DNA from: Haemonchus contortus
Lineage: Eukaryota > Nematoda > Chromadorea > Rhabditida > Trichostrongylidae
DNA length: 64,000 nt
Direction: 5' to 3'
NCBI GenBank assembly: GCA_000469685.2
Contig: LS997564.1
Location: 42,736,240-42,800,239 of the forward strand
The notes below the pieces were generated by a model. That model had not been told where the DNA came from. It was given only the letters and a program-made list of their open reading frames with translations, and ran no database searches. The position numbers were made by a program, and so were the translations under genes. Below are positions 53,090 through 64,000 of the stretch, in pieces. Within the stretch, counting starts at the first letter, position 1, and each line of letters begins with the position of its first letter.

Positions 53090-55250
53090 AAATTTTCAAT
53101 GTTTTCCTTCCACATCTACCTTCCAGTTCTGATGACTTTATTTTTACTTATTTTCTTCCACATCTTCTGGCTCCTTCAGTTTCAAATTTTCGCACTCCCT
53201 CCTTTACACCGTTCCTCCTTCCCCTATTCATCCTCCCAGCCTTACTTCATTCTGGTCTGCTCAGTTTTTCTCTTCCGACTTTTTTAATCTTCCAACCTAC
53301 TCGTTTCATTACCGCGATTAGTTTCGCTCTACTCCTTCATCTGTGCTATTTGTTCTTCCAGACTTCTCGAAAGAAATTGCCCCCCAAAAAAAGTCAATCG
53401 AACCCTCCCAACTCATTTTCGTGTCTTTTGCGCATTATCGATATATTTTTTAATGTTCATCATGAGTGTAGTGCTACTTTCAGCAGCCTTTAGCTCGTTT
53501 TTCTTAAATTTCCTCTTAACAGCATTGACTCGACTTCCCTTGCGTTCTCTGGTTATTTTTTCATAATTTCCCCAAATCCAGATGGTTTCATCCTCACGCT
53601 TGCTCACTTAAATTCCCTTTTCTTGTTTCACAATTCCCTCTTCATTTTTTCTACGCCTTTTCCTTCCACATGTTCCATTAATGTTCGTGTTTCCTTCCCA
53701 TATTCCGATCCATTTTCCTCCCGATTCCCATCCTTCCTTTTTCCAAAGGTTCGCAGCAATCCGATTTGTTTCGATTTTTTTTCCTTTCCGTCGCCTGACC
53801 AGCAATCTCCCATTCTGAGCTTATTTTTCGGTCCTTGCACTTTCTCTCAGCAACTATTTTAGGTCTTCTTCATTCGTTTTCCTCTCGTATAAGTTTTCCC
53901 GAAATCATATTTCTCTCTCCAGTTACTCTCAGGGGACTCGAAAATTTTGCGAGCGATAATTCGAAATACTGAACACAGGAATCACGAATATCGGCCCCTG
54001 AACGGTGTATGGGTTGATAGGTCTTGAACAGCCCTAGCGGAAAAAGTTGTCTTCAGATTGACTTCGTGAAAATATTTGGCAGCCAAATAGCCACGAAATG
54101 CATAAATAATGAATAAATAAGGATTGGCTAAAAAAGCGAACGTGTGCGAGGGAAGTGATAAGAGGAAATCGAAGAGGACTGAAAAAAAGAAGGAGAGACT
54201 CGATTTTCCTGGGAACTTGACAGTTTTTCAATATGTACCAAGCCTTCTCACCCTAACTCAATCATTACGGTCACCATCCTTTCCTCAGAGTCGTACTTCA
54301 TCAGCCATACAGCTTCTCACGATTTTCCTCTACAGTATCAGCCAACAACCTCCCATTCCTTATCAGAGTGTACTTTTATAAGGGTGAGGGTGTAGCAGTG
54401 AAAACATAGGCTGATGCCTCGACTGTGATCGGGTGATAAAGATCCAGATTATTACTCGTTCAGGCTAACAAGACCCTTTACATCGCCGGCACCAGTCCCG
54501 TCTGGCGAACTAAAAACCTGACTACTTCGTTTTCTACACTGAACACGTTTTCAAATCTATCACATGCAAGATCAAAGTGAATTTTTGAGTCCCCTCCCCC
54601 CCCCCCCCCCCCTCACCCCAAGAAGGTCCTACGCTTTAAACCTTTAATTTGCAATCACATTACCGCGCTGATAATCCTCACCTTTATATCATTTCTACTT
54701 TTGTTTCTAGTCAATTTTTCTGCGTCACTTCACATCTCCCATCTTCACTCTCAACATTCTGCATTAATTTTGTAGCATAAACAGAAACAAACGAGCTCGC
54801 AAAAACCACAGAAATGCTCGAAAAAGGAGCAATCAAGATAGAGGAGAAATGAGACAACACTGACAGATTGCCTACTACTTTTTTCCTTTCTGCACTACTT
54901 TTTACGTCCCCTTCTTGAAACATCATTTTGTCACACCCTCCTTTCCTTTCATACACCCTCCCTATCCAGACAATTCCTTTGGCTTCTGCCGTCATTACCC
55001 TTTAACCCATGGTGTCGCTGCTAATATCGACGACCAACTGTCAGTTAATCATCTACCTCTTCTGAAGCCTACTTATTCTCCCCCATCAACCTTCCATTAC
55101 TTCATTCCCCCTCACCAAAAAGTCAATACCCTTACTTTGGTCATCTGTTTTCTCCTTGCACATAGTTTTCTGAACTTCGCCTCACATTTTCTTTCCACAA
55201 CCCTTTCTCACTGCTATTCAATGCGCCCCAGCTAATTTTTTCCGTCGCTC
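53090..55250 (+). repeat. Pyrimidine-rich stretch, strand-asymmetric
   Basis: Mainly C/T on the plus strand at 53090-53870 and 54890-55250, full of CTTCC, TTTCC and CCTTC words, with a poly-C run between. ORFs here are low-complexity. Probably intron or intergenic sequence. Confidence 0.5.
54596..54612 (+). repeat. C homopolymer, 17 bp
   Basis: Uninterrupted run of C, followed by CTCACCCC. A likely length-variable site. Confidence 0.9.
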
Positions 55251-55259
55251 CCACGTCTG

Positions 55260-57590
55260 CCTGCATTCAGCCATGACAACCCCTCACCCAAATCCTTTTG
55301 AGAACATCATTTCCGCAGTGGATTCGTCCCTCCCTATGTCTTCCATAAAATGATGAATCGTCCTTTCACGAACTTCCATTCAGCATTGGCGGCTGCTCAT
55401 TCCAAATGAGTTGTCATTTAAAATGCCTCCAATAGGCATATAAACCTCCTAGAGCCATTCAGCTCATCTCTCATGGAGTTTAATGTAGGGGTTCAACAAC
55501 ACTTCGCAACCCTCTCAATTCCAAATGCTGCAATCGGCTTGTTGCCACGCCATATATCGATGCCGATAGTGTTGTTTTCGGCGATTGGGAGTGCTCAAGA
55601 AACAGCGCATTCGTGGTCCTAATTTGATAAAGAGGAACCCAGCAACGAGGCACTGAAACGAATGAGATGGGGAATCTCCACTGGCGGAGAATGGAAAAGT
55701 TATATCGAAAAGAGTTTCGATTTTCAGGAATTAAGTACTCAGAAATATTGTGCTTGCCTGCCTTTTTCTGTCGACGAATTAACTCCAACAGGATCAAATT
55801 ATATTTCAAAAAAGGTCTTCAAAACACATATAATTGTCATATAAAGCTGTCTAGAGCTTTGGATGGGGGATGGGGAGAGGGGGATGCTTAGCCGAGAATG
55901 CTAACCATAGCTCATCGCTTTGCATTCTCCGCGTGACATAAAAACGCGGATACGTCTCAATCGACGAATCAGCTTCTTTTAAACAAGCATTTCCTCAAAC
56001 CATAACAAAACGCTCGCAAAATCGCAGCATATAATTAATGTTTTGTTGTTGCCACCTTCCCGTAGCTTTGACCATTGAGACAAGAAAGTCCGTGTGAAAA
56101 ATGCAGCTGTAACTTGAGCCATAAAATCATTATTGTACGAGCATACACATTGGTGGAAGCCCAATTCATGGTGCAGCATGATGTAACGGCCAACAACAGA
56201 AGCGCTCCTGGGAAACTGTTCGACGCTGCCGACTATGAGTTTTGGACAGAAGAAAGTTCCATTTGAGGTTGAGGTTGGTCGCTTCTCGGCCGTGGCTAAC
56301 ATCAAAGTTTTCAGTTTGAGAGAAGTATGTTTAAAACAAAATCAAAGCTGTAGAATTTTGACTATTTACACATGTTAATAATATTCTGTAGGTAATAGTA
56401 CCCACTTCACGATGTGAACTAATTTTTCATTAAAAAAAGGCATGCACTTGACGGCTTCTGAAATCAACATCGTTTGCCATCTTGATCGCAGCGTTGAAAG
56501 CCGGTAAAGGTTCATGTGAAAATAATAGAAATGTTGAAGTAATATGCTGGGAATAGGGGGGTTCCCGAAACTTCCCGAAAGAGCATCAAAAGAGGTAGAA
56601 ACAAGACTCAAATAACTCAATGAAGTGAAAAAAACAAACTGGAAAACCAGCTGTCACAGTTGAGAAGCGGGTGGATGACCCATTGTTCTAAGAATCTCCG
56701 TAATGGTCAACGAAACCACAAACACTTTTCCAACAAGTTTGCGAATCTTTTGACGATAGTTGTGGTCATGGGTAAATAGATTAACACTTCTGTCAGGCAT
56801 TATGAAATACCTAAAGATAGGGAAAACCATAGAGTCAAATTGCCGTCATTTGAAGGAATTGCCGGCTAGCTTCTATACGGTCAACAACGCCACAAGTGAC
56901 CTTAGAATGCTCTTCTATGGCCGGGCTTATTTGAAATACTGAAGCTAAGAAACAAGAACTATGAATCAACATATGTTCTTGGGTGAAACAACAAGCGAGC
57001 GCTCTTTCAAAAAGCTTTCGAAGGACATAGCCTTTTTTCTCCGGAAGCAAAGCGAAGACTGCGTACGTTTTTTCGGTCTTAGAGCAACTAACCATGAGCT
57101 TTGATAGATAGCTACCATTTTTAAAGGTAAAGCAGCACCTGGGGGCAATCCTGAGCCGACCCGTTCGGCTTATTCGGGGCTGCTGAGCTCAGTTTAGAAG
57201 ACTACTCGCTGGTCAAAAGCTAAAAACATGCAAGCTTAAGTGTTATAAGTGGGCGCAGCTTATTTATCGATCTCGATGAAGGATTAATAGCTGCTTTGAA
57301 TTTTGTCCTCTACCGATGTATGTATTTGCGGATAACTTGACCACACACTCTTACTCTAGTCTTAACCGATCTTACTGTATGTACATCAGTTATTCCATGT
57401 TTTCCTACGCTGAAGAATTTTGCTCCATTAAACTCTCGACAGGCTAGTTAATGAGTAAGTGCGTTTAGAATGTTATCTTTGGCATTCATCAATCCTCTTT
57501 GATATGTTTTCCGACTTCTATTTCGAATCGTGCTGACGTTTTGTCTACCTAGAAAAAAAGACCTGCGGTAGCCAGCGGTACACAAGTCAG
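55260..57590. other. No gene recognised
   Basis: Short ORFs on both strands (for example 55809-55480, 56305-55979 on minus) have no recognisable domains. No repeat structure was seen. Confidence 0.3.
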
Positions 57591-57596
57591 TGTTCT

Positions 57597-57696
57597 TGTT
57601 CTCCTGGGCGAGTCTGGTACCAATCAACTCACCACGATGGGATGGAAACATGACATTGTGGCGAGTTGATTGCTACCAGACTCGCCCAGGAGAACA
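57597..57696. repeat. Inverted repeat with about 40-bp arms
   Basis: TTGTTCTCCTGGGCGAGTCT ... (57597-57635) is inverted at 57656-57696 with one or two mismatches and about 20 bp between. A GGATTCGATCC sequence 20 bp beyond the right arm resembles a pol III B box. Confidence 0.85.
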
Positions 57697-57799
57697 AAAA
57701 CTTCGTTGGAGTGTCTTGGATTCGATCCCATCATCGCGCGTGTGGGATTTGCACTACTCAAGACTACATCACGCTTTCTCTGCGATTGAATAACAATTA

Positions 57800-59230
57800 T
57801 GAAAATTCTCCAGCAAAGTGTGGTCAGTAGCATCAGCCAACATACAGTAGTATCAACATCCATACCGATCCTATGTTGTATGGGAAAAACAGTGTTTTTC
57901 CTTCCCTTCAGGAAGCACCCGGAACTCCCCGTTTCGCGCTCGATCACTCCGCGGTTGATTCTAGTAGTGAATCAAGGATTCGATGGGAACCCAATACCAA
58001 ATGTACCAAATGCGTCACTTTTATCCGGACTGCTATTATGCAGTATCTGGACATACTTTGCTTTAAAAAATGTACGGATTTCAAGCAGCGCTGGGAATCT
58101 ATTAGGTTGAGAGTGGTCACATGGACTCATGGACTCGTCGCATTTCATAGAGAAAACCAAAAAACGCGGGTTTATAGGAATAATAAACAATTATACTGCC
58201 TACGGCTTGAAGAAATAATAAACAATTAGACGCATACGCTGTTGCCGGCTGGCAATTATTTTATACGGCTCAGCGAGGCATCTTCGAAGACGTTTACACA
58301 ACGTTTTCGCCGGCAGTCGTCGAAAATGTTTCAGGGTCATGGCATTCTGCAGGGTACCGCAGAAATAATGCACACGCATGTGAATTTTCAGAGTTTATTG
58401 TAGTCATATGGGAAGAGGAGGTATAGTGGCAAATGAAGCATCTATCAAGCACTGACTTGAATGTCGATTGGCCATGTGCAAGCCAGCGTTTTTAATCCGG
58501 GGATTCGATTCACGAACTTCAAGATATTCCACAGACCACACACGCATTCGACGCGCTGCTACGATTTTGGAGGGAAGTCGAGTACGAGAACGCATCCAAA
58601 AAAAGGGATTGATTATCCTCGAAGACATTACTCTCTAAAGGTGACTAGTAGAAGCAAAAACCATAGAGTGGGTAGCGTTCTATCGGATTGTTCGGGAAGT
58701 TTTCTACGATTATGGAGGTCAACTTTAGACGATTCCCAACTTGTTCTGTAATCGCACACGCTCTGAATCTGTGCCTTTTCGATAGATTGGACTCCCACAG
58801 GAGTTTTACTCCAAAGGACTCTTCTAGTGTTCGAAAAATGGCTTCTGTGGGAAGCAAAAGCCCGACGCTGAGCAGTTTCCCGTCAGCCATCCAGAGCTAC
58901 GCAAGCTGCCAATCGCTCAATCGATCCCTCTGGTCCCTAATTGTCTCAATTAGATGGGTGACCGAAAATCTACGCGAGCAACACAAAGATTAGTGCAATA
59001 ATTTGTTCGGCACAACCTTGAATAGTAACCGTTATGGAATGACATTTCAATAAACCTTGACAACTTACTCATCTTAAATGGAGAACTCGCGGCCATTTTA
59101 TTGTGACCAGAGAGACTTCAAAGTGATTTTAAACTGAATCACGGATTGAGAACTGGGGCATAAAAAATCGAAACAGCAACTTACAGCGCCACAGCTGCAG
59201 CTGGAGAGGCTCAGTAAATCGAAACAAAAA
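57800..59230. other. No gene recognised
   Basis: No coding motif, TIR pair or array was identified. Confidence 0.3.
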
Positions 59231-59235
59231 GGATT

Positions 59236-59785
59236 AAAGGCACAGTTCACGATAAAAATGGGTTCTGAGTTCTCCCTTTAGGATTATCCTGTGACCCCCA
59301 ACGGTAACAGAATAACAGGAAGGATGTTGTCGGGTCTAAAAACTCAACAGCTAGGGCATAGTTGGAGCCCCATTACCGGTGCGACCGAATGACCCGCCTC
59401 TCGACCGATGTCACGTCAGACGAATGTCGATGCGATACAGATTGCAGTATTCGCTCTAGGACCCACACCCAATTAGCTGATCGCCGAATAATAAGCCGAT
59501 GATTTCCTCCTGTTCTTTTATTCTTTGTTAATATTTCTGCTGCTGCGATCCCCTATTTAAATTTCTACCCCGAAAGCCCAAGAAAGGTGGGCTATTTTCC
59601 GCTGTACTACGTTTTTTACCTATGCTTATGACCTTCACCTTTACCTCGCACCAGGACCCACTCGTACGCAACGATACACATTGTATAGCTCGTCCAAACC
59701 CTTCGTCCCTTCTTCTTCACTTTTCTTGTCTTCTTTTCGTCCAGCCCCCTTTCTCACGGTTTTTTGTAAGTCATCTAGCTTTAAG
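59236..59785 (+). mobile_element. MITE-K copy, right end missing
   Basis: Starts AAAGGCACAGTTCACGATAA and follows the family order (TCGACCGATGTCACGTCAGA, TTAGCTGATCGCC, GGTGGGCTATTTTCC, GTACGCAACGATACACATTG, GCTCGTCCAAA). Homology fades after about 59785 and the inverted terminus is not present. Confidence 0.8.
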
Positions 59786-60238
59786 GGAGCTTTTACGGAA
59801 TTCGCGCACCGCATAGATCTGTTCACACATGGATCACAACCTGTGTTGTTTTGAGTATAGAACAAGTTGTCGAGGGGTTACATCTATGACTTGGACATTA
59901 TATGGCGTCATCAACTGACTGAATTAGTGCTCTCCGAAACCATCAGAGCCGGGAACTTCAATTAGGTACCTCAGAGTGGGCTAGACATAACCTTATATTC
60001 TGTCAGCGCGTACGAGGACGACGAAGTGCGGATTTTCGCACAAATCGAGCAGCACTTTGTGAAGCAGTATTGGAGACGGCTTGATGGGACTCTTGTAACA
60101 TCTGCGCGTACGAAAAATTCGCACCTTGATGGCGTATACGCCCTATTCATCACATCAATGAGTGAACTGTTCGGCACATGATGACACACAATTTTCCCAC
60201 AAATTTGCAAAAAAAAAAAATCTTAACGACTTTTTCAG

Positions 60239-60339
60239 TGACGAGACGCGCCCCAATGAAAAACTAGAGAACAACGTAAGCAGGTTGCTCGATAAACTGA
60301 TAGCCAGTCATGACCGACGGATTCGCCCAAACTATGGAG
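60239..60339 (+). CDS. Ion-channel exon a
   Basis: 101 bases after a GACTTTTTCAG acceptor, ending GGAG before GTGAGAG. Encodes DETRPNEKLENNVSRLLDKL and IASHDRRIRPNYG. The first base completes a codon from an upstream exon that was not found. Confidence 0.85.
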
Positions 60340-61698
60340 GTGAGAGCATTTCTTAATCTCTCCTCAGCTTCTCTACAATTCAACACAAAGTGAACTCTAT
60401 GAATTTTCGAATTCGGAAAGCAAATAATGAATTTTTTTCTTTAGGATCGGATTTTTCAAGTCACACTCTGCACTTCCCTTATAAAGGATTACAAATATGT
60501 TCGCATGTCTGACTTACTGATAGTGACTTATACACGTCATAAGAAACAGCCGAATTAGTCCAATCTCATCGATACCGTGTTGCAAATTCGTAGAAATTCC
60601 CGCCAATCTACCGCTGATGCTAAAAATATGGTAGCAGATCTCGTCGATCGCCTCACGATTAAGCCTTCCATGCAGAAGCAGTGGAAACGTTCAGAGTAAC
60701 TTATTGTGAAGCTAGCTATAATACTTCAAAGTCGTTGAAAAAATCTACCGAAAACAGTTTAAAACAGCTATTTTCTGGGATGTCTGATAGTGCGTCACTT
60801 GCTGCTACTACAATATTATACATCACTTAATCCGATTTTTTGGGAAGTAAAATCGAGTTGAGTCGCCAAATCTCAAGCAGAAAATTATGATGGATAATCA
60901 GATTTCCGAAGGATGCAAAGTTGTGGGGATTTTACGGACAGGAATAACTTATTCAAATGAATGCTGCTCCCGAACAATTTCCCGCGGATAGCTGTCGAGA
61001 CTGATGTTCTTCCAAGCGTCATGAGTGATAATCGGTGGTCTTCCCGCACTGGCTCGTTTAATCGGGCCTTCACTAGACTTAATTCATAGATAGCCTCTAT
61101 AATCGTAGAACTTGATACACCAAACTGCCTTGAAGGTGAGCATGCGTCAATCCTCAGTTACTGCCTGCGTCAGTGACGGAAATTTCCCCGCATTTATTGA
61201 GATCCAAAGGTTATGTTTGAAAAAAAAACCAGTCAAAAACATCGAGTTCGAGATGAATTATGGCAAAATAGGTCCATATGATTTCGTTTTGAACAGCACT
61301 GCATGTATGAGTAGAACAGCCTAACGGTCTTGTAATAATCATATTTCAGGTCCACCTATAGAGGTAAATATTACTGCACATATTACAACAATCAGTGCTA
61401 TCACGGAGGTTTCCATGGTGAGAGTTTTCAGAAGAACAAAAGCCAATTTCAGACTTTTTTCAGATCAATGTCTGTCCCGTAGCTATCCCATAGAAGTAAG
61501 ATAGAAAACGAAAAGGACGCATAAGACTGACTCAATTTTCTTAGTTTTAGAAGGACTACCGCGAAAAGTCACCGTAACCTCAGCATGAAAATTTTAAAGA
61601 GATATTTTAGGATTACACCCTTGATCTCTACTTGAGACAAATTTGGAAAGATCCACGATTGGCATGGGAAAGTGATGTGCAGTCATCGTTGACAATAG
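60239..61698 (+). CDS. Cys-loop ligand-gated ion channel (GABA-A receptor-like), partial
   Basis: Join 60239-60339, 61350-61417, 61611-61698, with GT..AG sites and agreeing phases. The joined protein reads LENNVSRLLDKLIASHDRRI, RPNYGGPPIEVNITAHITTI, SAITEVSMDYTLDLYLRQIW and KDPRLAWE. RPNYGGPP.EV, the SEVSM-type strand and DYTLD.YLRQ.W.DPRL are signatures of the N-terminal ligand-binding domain of anion-selective pentameric channels. These sit in neuron or muscle membranes and open on transmitter binding. The Cys-loop and membrane segments lie further downstream. The next exon was not found before the window ends. The subunit type and ligand cannot be assigned from this piece. Confidence 0.85.
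60885..61080 (-). other. Open frame in ion-channel intron, unidentified
   Basis: The minus-strand frame KARLNEPVREDHRLSLMTLG has a transposase-like feel but no diagnostic motif. It lies in the 1-kb intron between exons a and b. Confidence 0.2.
61350..61417 (+). CDS. Ion-channel exon b
   Basis: 68 bases after ATATTTCAG. Encodes PPIEVNITAHITTISAITEV and SM, ending ATG before GTGAGAG. Confidence 0.9.
61611..61698 (+). CDS. Ion-channel exon c
   Basis: 88 bases after GATATTTTAG. Encodes DYTLDLYLRQIWKDPRLAWE and SDVQSSLTI, then one base before a GTGAAC donor. The following exon must begin two bases into a codon. Confidence 0.9.
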
Positions 61699-61923
61699 GT
61701 GAACCATTCATCCTCCTTTTTTCTTTTATCTATCTTCGTTCTTCCCCTTCATCCATCTACCGTTTTATTTTTTGTTCCAATTTTTCATTTGGATTGTCTA
61801 CCTGTCACAGCCGAGCCAATTCATAGTGATTGACTGGATTACTCTCTATGTTTTCTACGTGTCTTACTTAATATTCGAGTTGCCAGGGTTAAGAAATGTT
61901 ACTATGCAAATAGTAACGTATTA

Positions 61924-62497
61924 TTAGGGTGAGTCATAAGTCCTCAGACAATGTGATAGTGATGACTTTTAGAGATCATAACTCAGGAAAGAGATGACGA
62001 AAATGGGCGCGCGAGGCATCGTTAGATAGAGTATCAAAAGCTCTTCCAAATATATACAAAAGAGTACACCTGACCATCTCCGGCGCTTGAGCGTGAGGAG
62101 AGAAAGTGCCATGTCGGCGCGAAAATCCATGTCATACTGCTTCAAAGCATGAGGCGCGCATCGACCGAGCTTTCGCACTTGTCGATTGACTTCAATTCAC
62201 GAAGAATTGTGGACTGACTCCGCAAGGGTGACTGCCAGTTCACGAGTAGTTTGATACGGATCGGCTTCCCCCTGGCTCCGCAGCACCTCCAAATCCAACT
62301 CCATTGAGAGTCCCGGGCGGTATTCATCTTCCATGGAATAGTCGTTCGACGTGAACTTCGAGGGCCTCTTGCAAATTTTGCATCTGGCAAAAGCAACAAC
62401 GATGCCACGCGCCTCCATTTTCGTCACCTCTTTCCCGAGTTATGATCACTAGAAGTCATCACTATCACTTTGTCCGGAGACTTATGACTCAACCTAA
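61924..62497 (-). mobile_element. Internally deleted mariner, 574 bp with 83-bp TIRs
   Basis: TA on both sides (61922-61923, 62498-62499). The terminal 83 bp are inverted copies with about 9 mismatches, beginning TTAGGKTGAGTCATAAGTC. The minus strand inside keeps only the N-terminal DNA-binding half of a mariner transposase: MTKMEARGIVV at 62427, LDLEVLRSQGEADPYQTTRE, STILRELKSID and DMALSLLTLKRRRW, with a frameshift between. The catalytic domain is deleted, so it could only move with enzyme from another copy. It lies just past ion-channel exon c. Confidence 0.88.
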
Positions 62498-62499
62498 TA

Positions 62500-64000
62500 C
62501 ATTCTCTTCTGCGCCAGTCATCCAGAAAACAATCTTAACGAGGATTTTCCATGACGGTGAAAACCAAATGAGTGTGCTAAGGCCTAAAGTACTTCCACAC
62601 TTGTACAGACGCAGGGCCCCTACCATATTTGCTGTGTCACAAGCTCCGTTTTTTTTTCGTGTGTCCAATTTCCCAAAATGAGTCCAGCATGTGTTAGTCA
62701 ATGGTGGTAGTAGAGTCTCATTTATGCTAGAATCTTTGCTAAGACATCACTGATTTGTCATTGATCCTTCACGCCATATGCAGTTAGTTTCCTAGAAACT
62801 CGGCTGTAAACGGCCTAATGACCGCTATCCTGAGCACTGACATGCACGATTGTAAATTATGAAGCCACTGGGCTCTAGTAAAGCTTCTAGCGTTAATGGG
62901 TCGCCCTTTAAAATGAGGGATGAGAGGTACCGGTCTCATAAAGTGAAACAACCTTGTTTTGGCTCCGTCTCTTCTATGTAACACCACTGCACCCACACTG
63001 CTGTCCGTCACCGAGTATGACCGCAGCTACGAAACAGCTCAAATCACAGCTCTAAGATGACCTCTGTGACGGTATGATCGAATGAGGTCGAAGTCACCAA
63101 AAATGCAGAAAGAATTTTTTGGGAATAAATCCTCTAAAATCCTCCAATGCAGCTACAGCAGGCACATGAGCAAAAGAGCATCGTGATTTTCAAAACTGAG
63201 TGGGAAGCGTGTTCCTATTTAACGGCAATAGATATCCTGCCGTTGGACTATGGGAAAGCCAAATCCCATTTCCTGCACTGCGCGTTGTGGTACTGAAGTG
63301 AGCGAAGAGTATGGAATACATTCATGACGTTCCTGACCAAACTCCCTTGGACGCTGTAAGATAAGCTTGGAGTGCTGGAGTGAAGCGAAGGCCCCAGAAA
63401 AGAGGCTCTCGGCTGATTTCTCGCACCTCTGTAGTTTAAAAATTGAGCATTACCTCACCCCTGCAATGCTAAGGTACCTGAAGACAGATACCAAGTAGAT
63501 GTGCCACACTTGAAGAGCAAGAACTCCACACCAATCCACAATCAACTTTGGCAAATTCAGATCGATTCGAAAAGTCGATACTCGAGTGGAATCCATTCAT
63601 CTTCGTCAGTCTTCTCGGAATTAAATATGTTCAACCCGGCGGAAATAATACAATGTGCACACTTTGGATTATTTATGAGCCTTAGCAACGCGAACATTAG
63701 GATTTATTGATTGAGGTGGCTTCGAGTTCTATCAGAAAAAATTAAGGGGAGCTTCTAGTTCATAGGCAAAGTCAACCCGCATTTTGCAGTATTCATTTAT
63801 GAATGTATTGAAGTTCTTGAACTTGAACTCTGGTTTTTACGAAGTTTCTGATACTCCCCGAAGGCTGCATTTCTACTCTATTCCGTGGAGTGTTCAGAAG
63901 CACTCGTCAAAAAATCAGCATCGGGTGAGTTCGCGTAAAACAATATGTGAGAGGAGGTGTGGTCGAAATTGCCCTAGGCCTTCACTGAGCATACCTATAC
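62500..64000. other. No gene recognised at right edge
   Basis: Probably intron of the ion-channel gene. ORFs at 63011-62784 (minus) and 63501-63710 (plus) show no domain. The expected next channel exon (a W.PDTFF-type motif) was not seen. Confidence 0.35.

Overview
This is a eukaryotic window, most likely from a strongylid (hookworm-like) nematode. The exon style is nematode (TTTCAG-type acceptors, several introns of 55-58 nt beside kilobase introns). The mobile elements (RTE and CR1 LINEs, irritans-type mariner, Tc1/maT-like transposons, Helitron-like repeats, a Ty3/gypsy element) resemble those of hookworm genomes. The genus is inferred, not proven.

Two host genes are visible. On the minus strand, eleven exons between 28814 and 8349 join in consistent phase into the N-terminal and catalytic parts of an M1 zinc aminopeptidase (GAMEN, HELAH plus a Glu 18 residues on, catalytic Tyr). 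One of these exons (24313-24395) is too short to stand out as an ORF. A possible membrane-anchor exon lies upstream at about 40189-40312. The C-terminal exons are not in the window, and one exon carries a single extra base that breaks the frame. On the plus strand, three exons at 60239-61698 encode the start of the extracellular domain of a GABA-receptor-like Cys-loop ion channel. A candidate first exon with a hydrophobic segment lies at 52401-52586, and the rest of the gene runs off the right edge or was not found.

Nearly everything else is transposon sequence, much of it nested. 1-1537: 3' part of an RTE LINE with a GAA tail (second copy at 48650-50580). 2430-4180: an internally deleted RTE relative. 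4190-7400: another RTE fragment split by a mariner (4236-5518) and by a Helitron-like element (5983-7210). 8571-13495: a CR1-like LINE in an aminopeptidase intron, itself carrying a 402-bp MITE. 18744-22646: a piggyBac-like MITE, then a Tc1-like element holding a maT-like element. 23.2-31.4 kb: two copies of an unclassified GC-rich repeat, several MITEs and a 401-bp palindromic element. 32823-39937: a maT-like element split by a Helitron-like element, which is split in turn by a 4.6-kb Ty3/gypsy retrotransposon. 46.6-48.2 kb: a fourth Helitron-like copy and an old gypsy integrase relic. 61924-62497: an internally deleted mariner.

The most interesting feature is the Helitron-like family. Four copies carry, in the same order, a TC-type start, a CTGT-rich microsatellite, a 120-145-bp minisatellite and a unique tail. 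The two copies with a resolved 3' end finish in a short hairpin exactly 13 nt before CTGG. Interrupted reading frames give exact insertion sites for several elements and a relative order of insertion.
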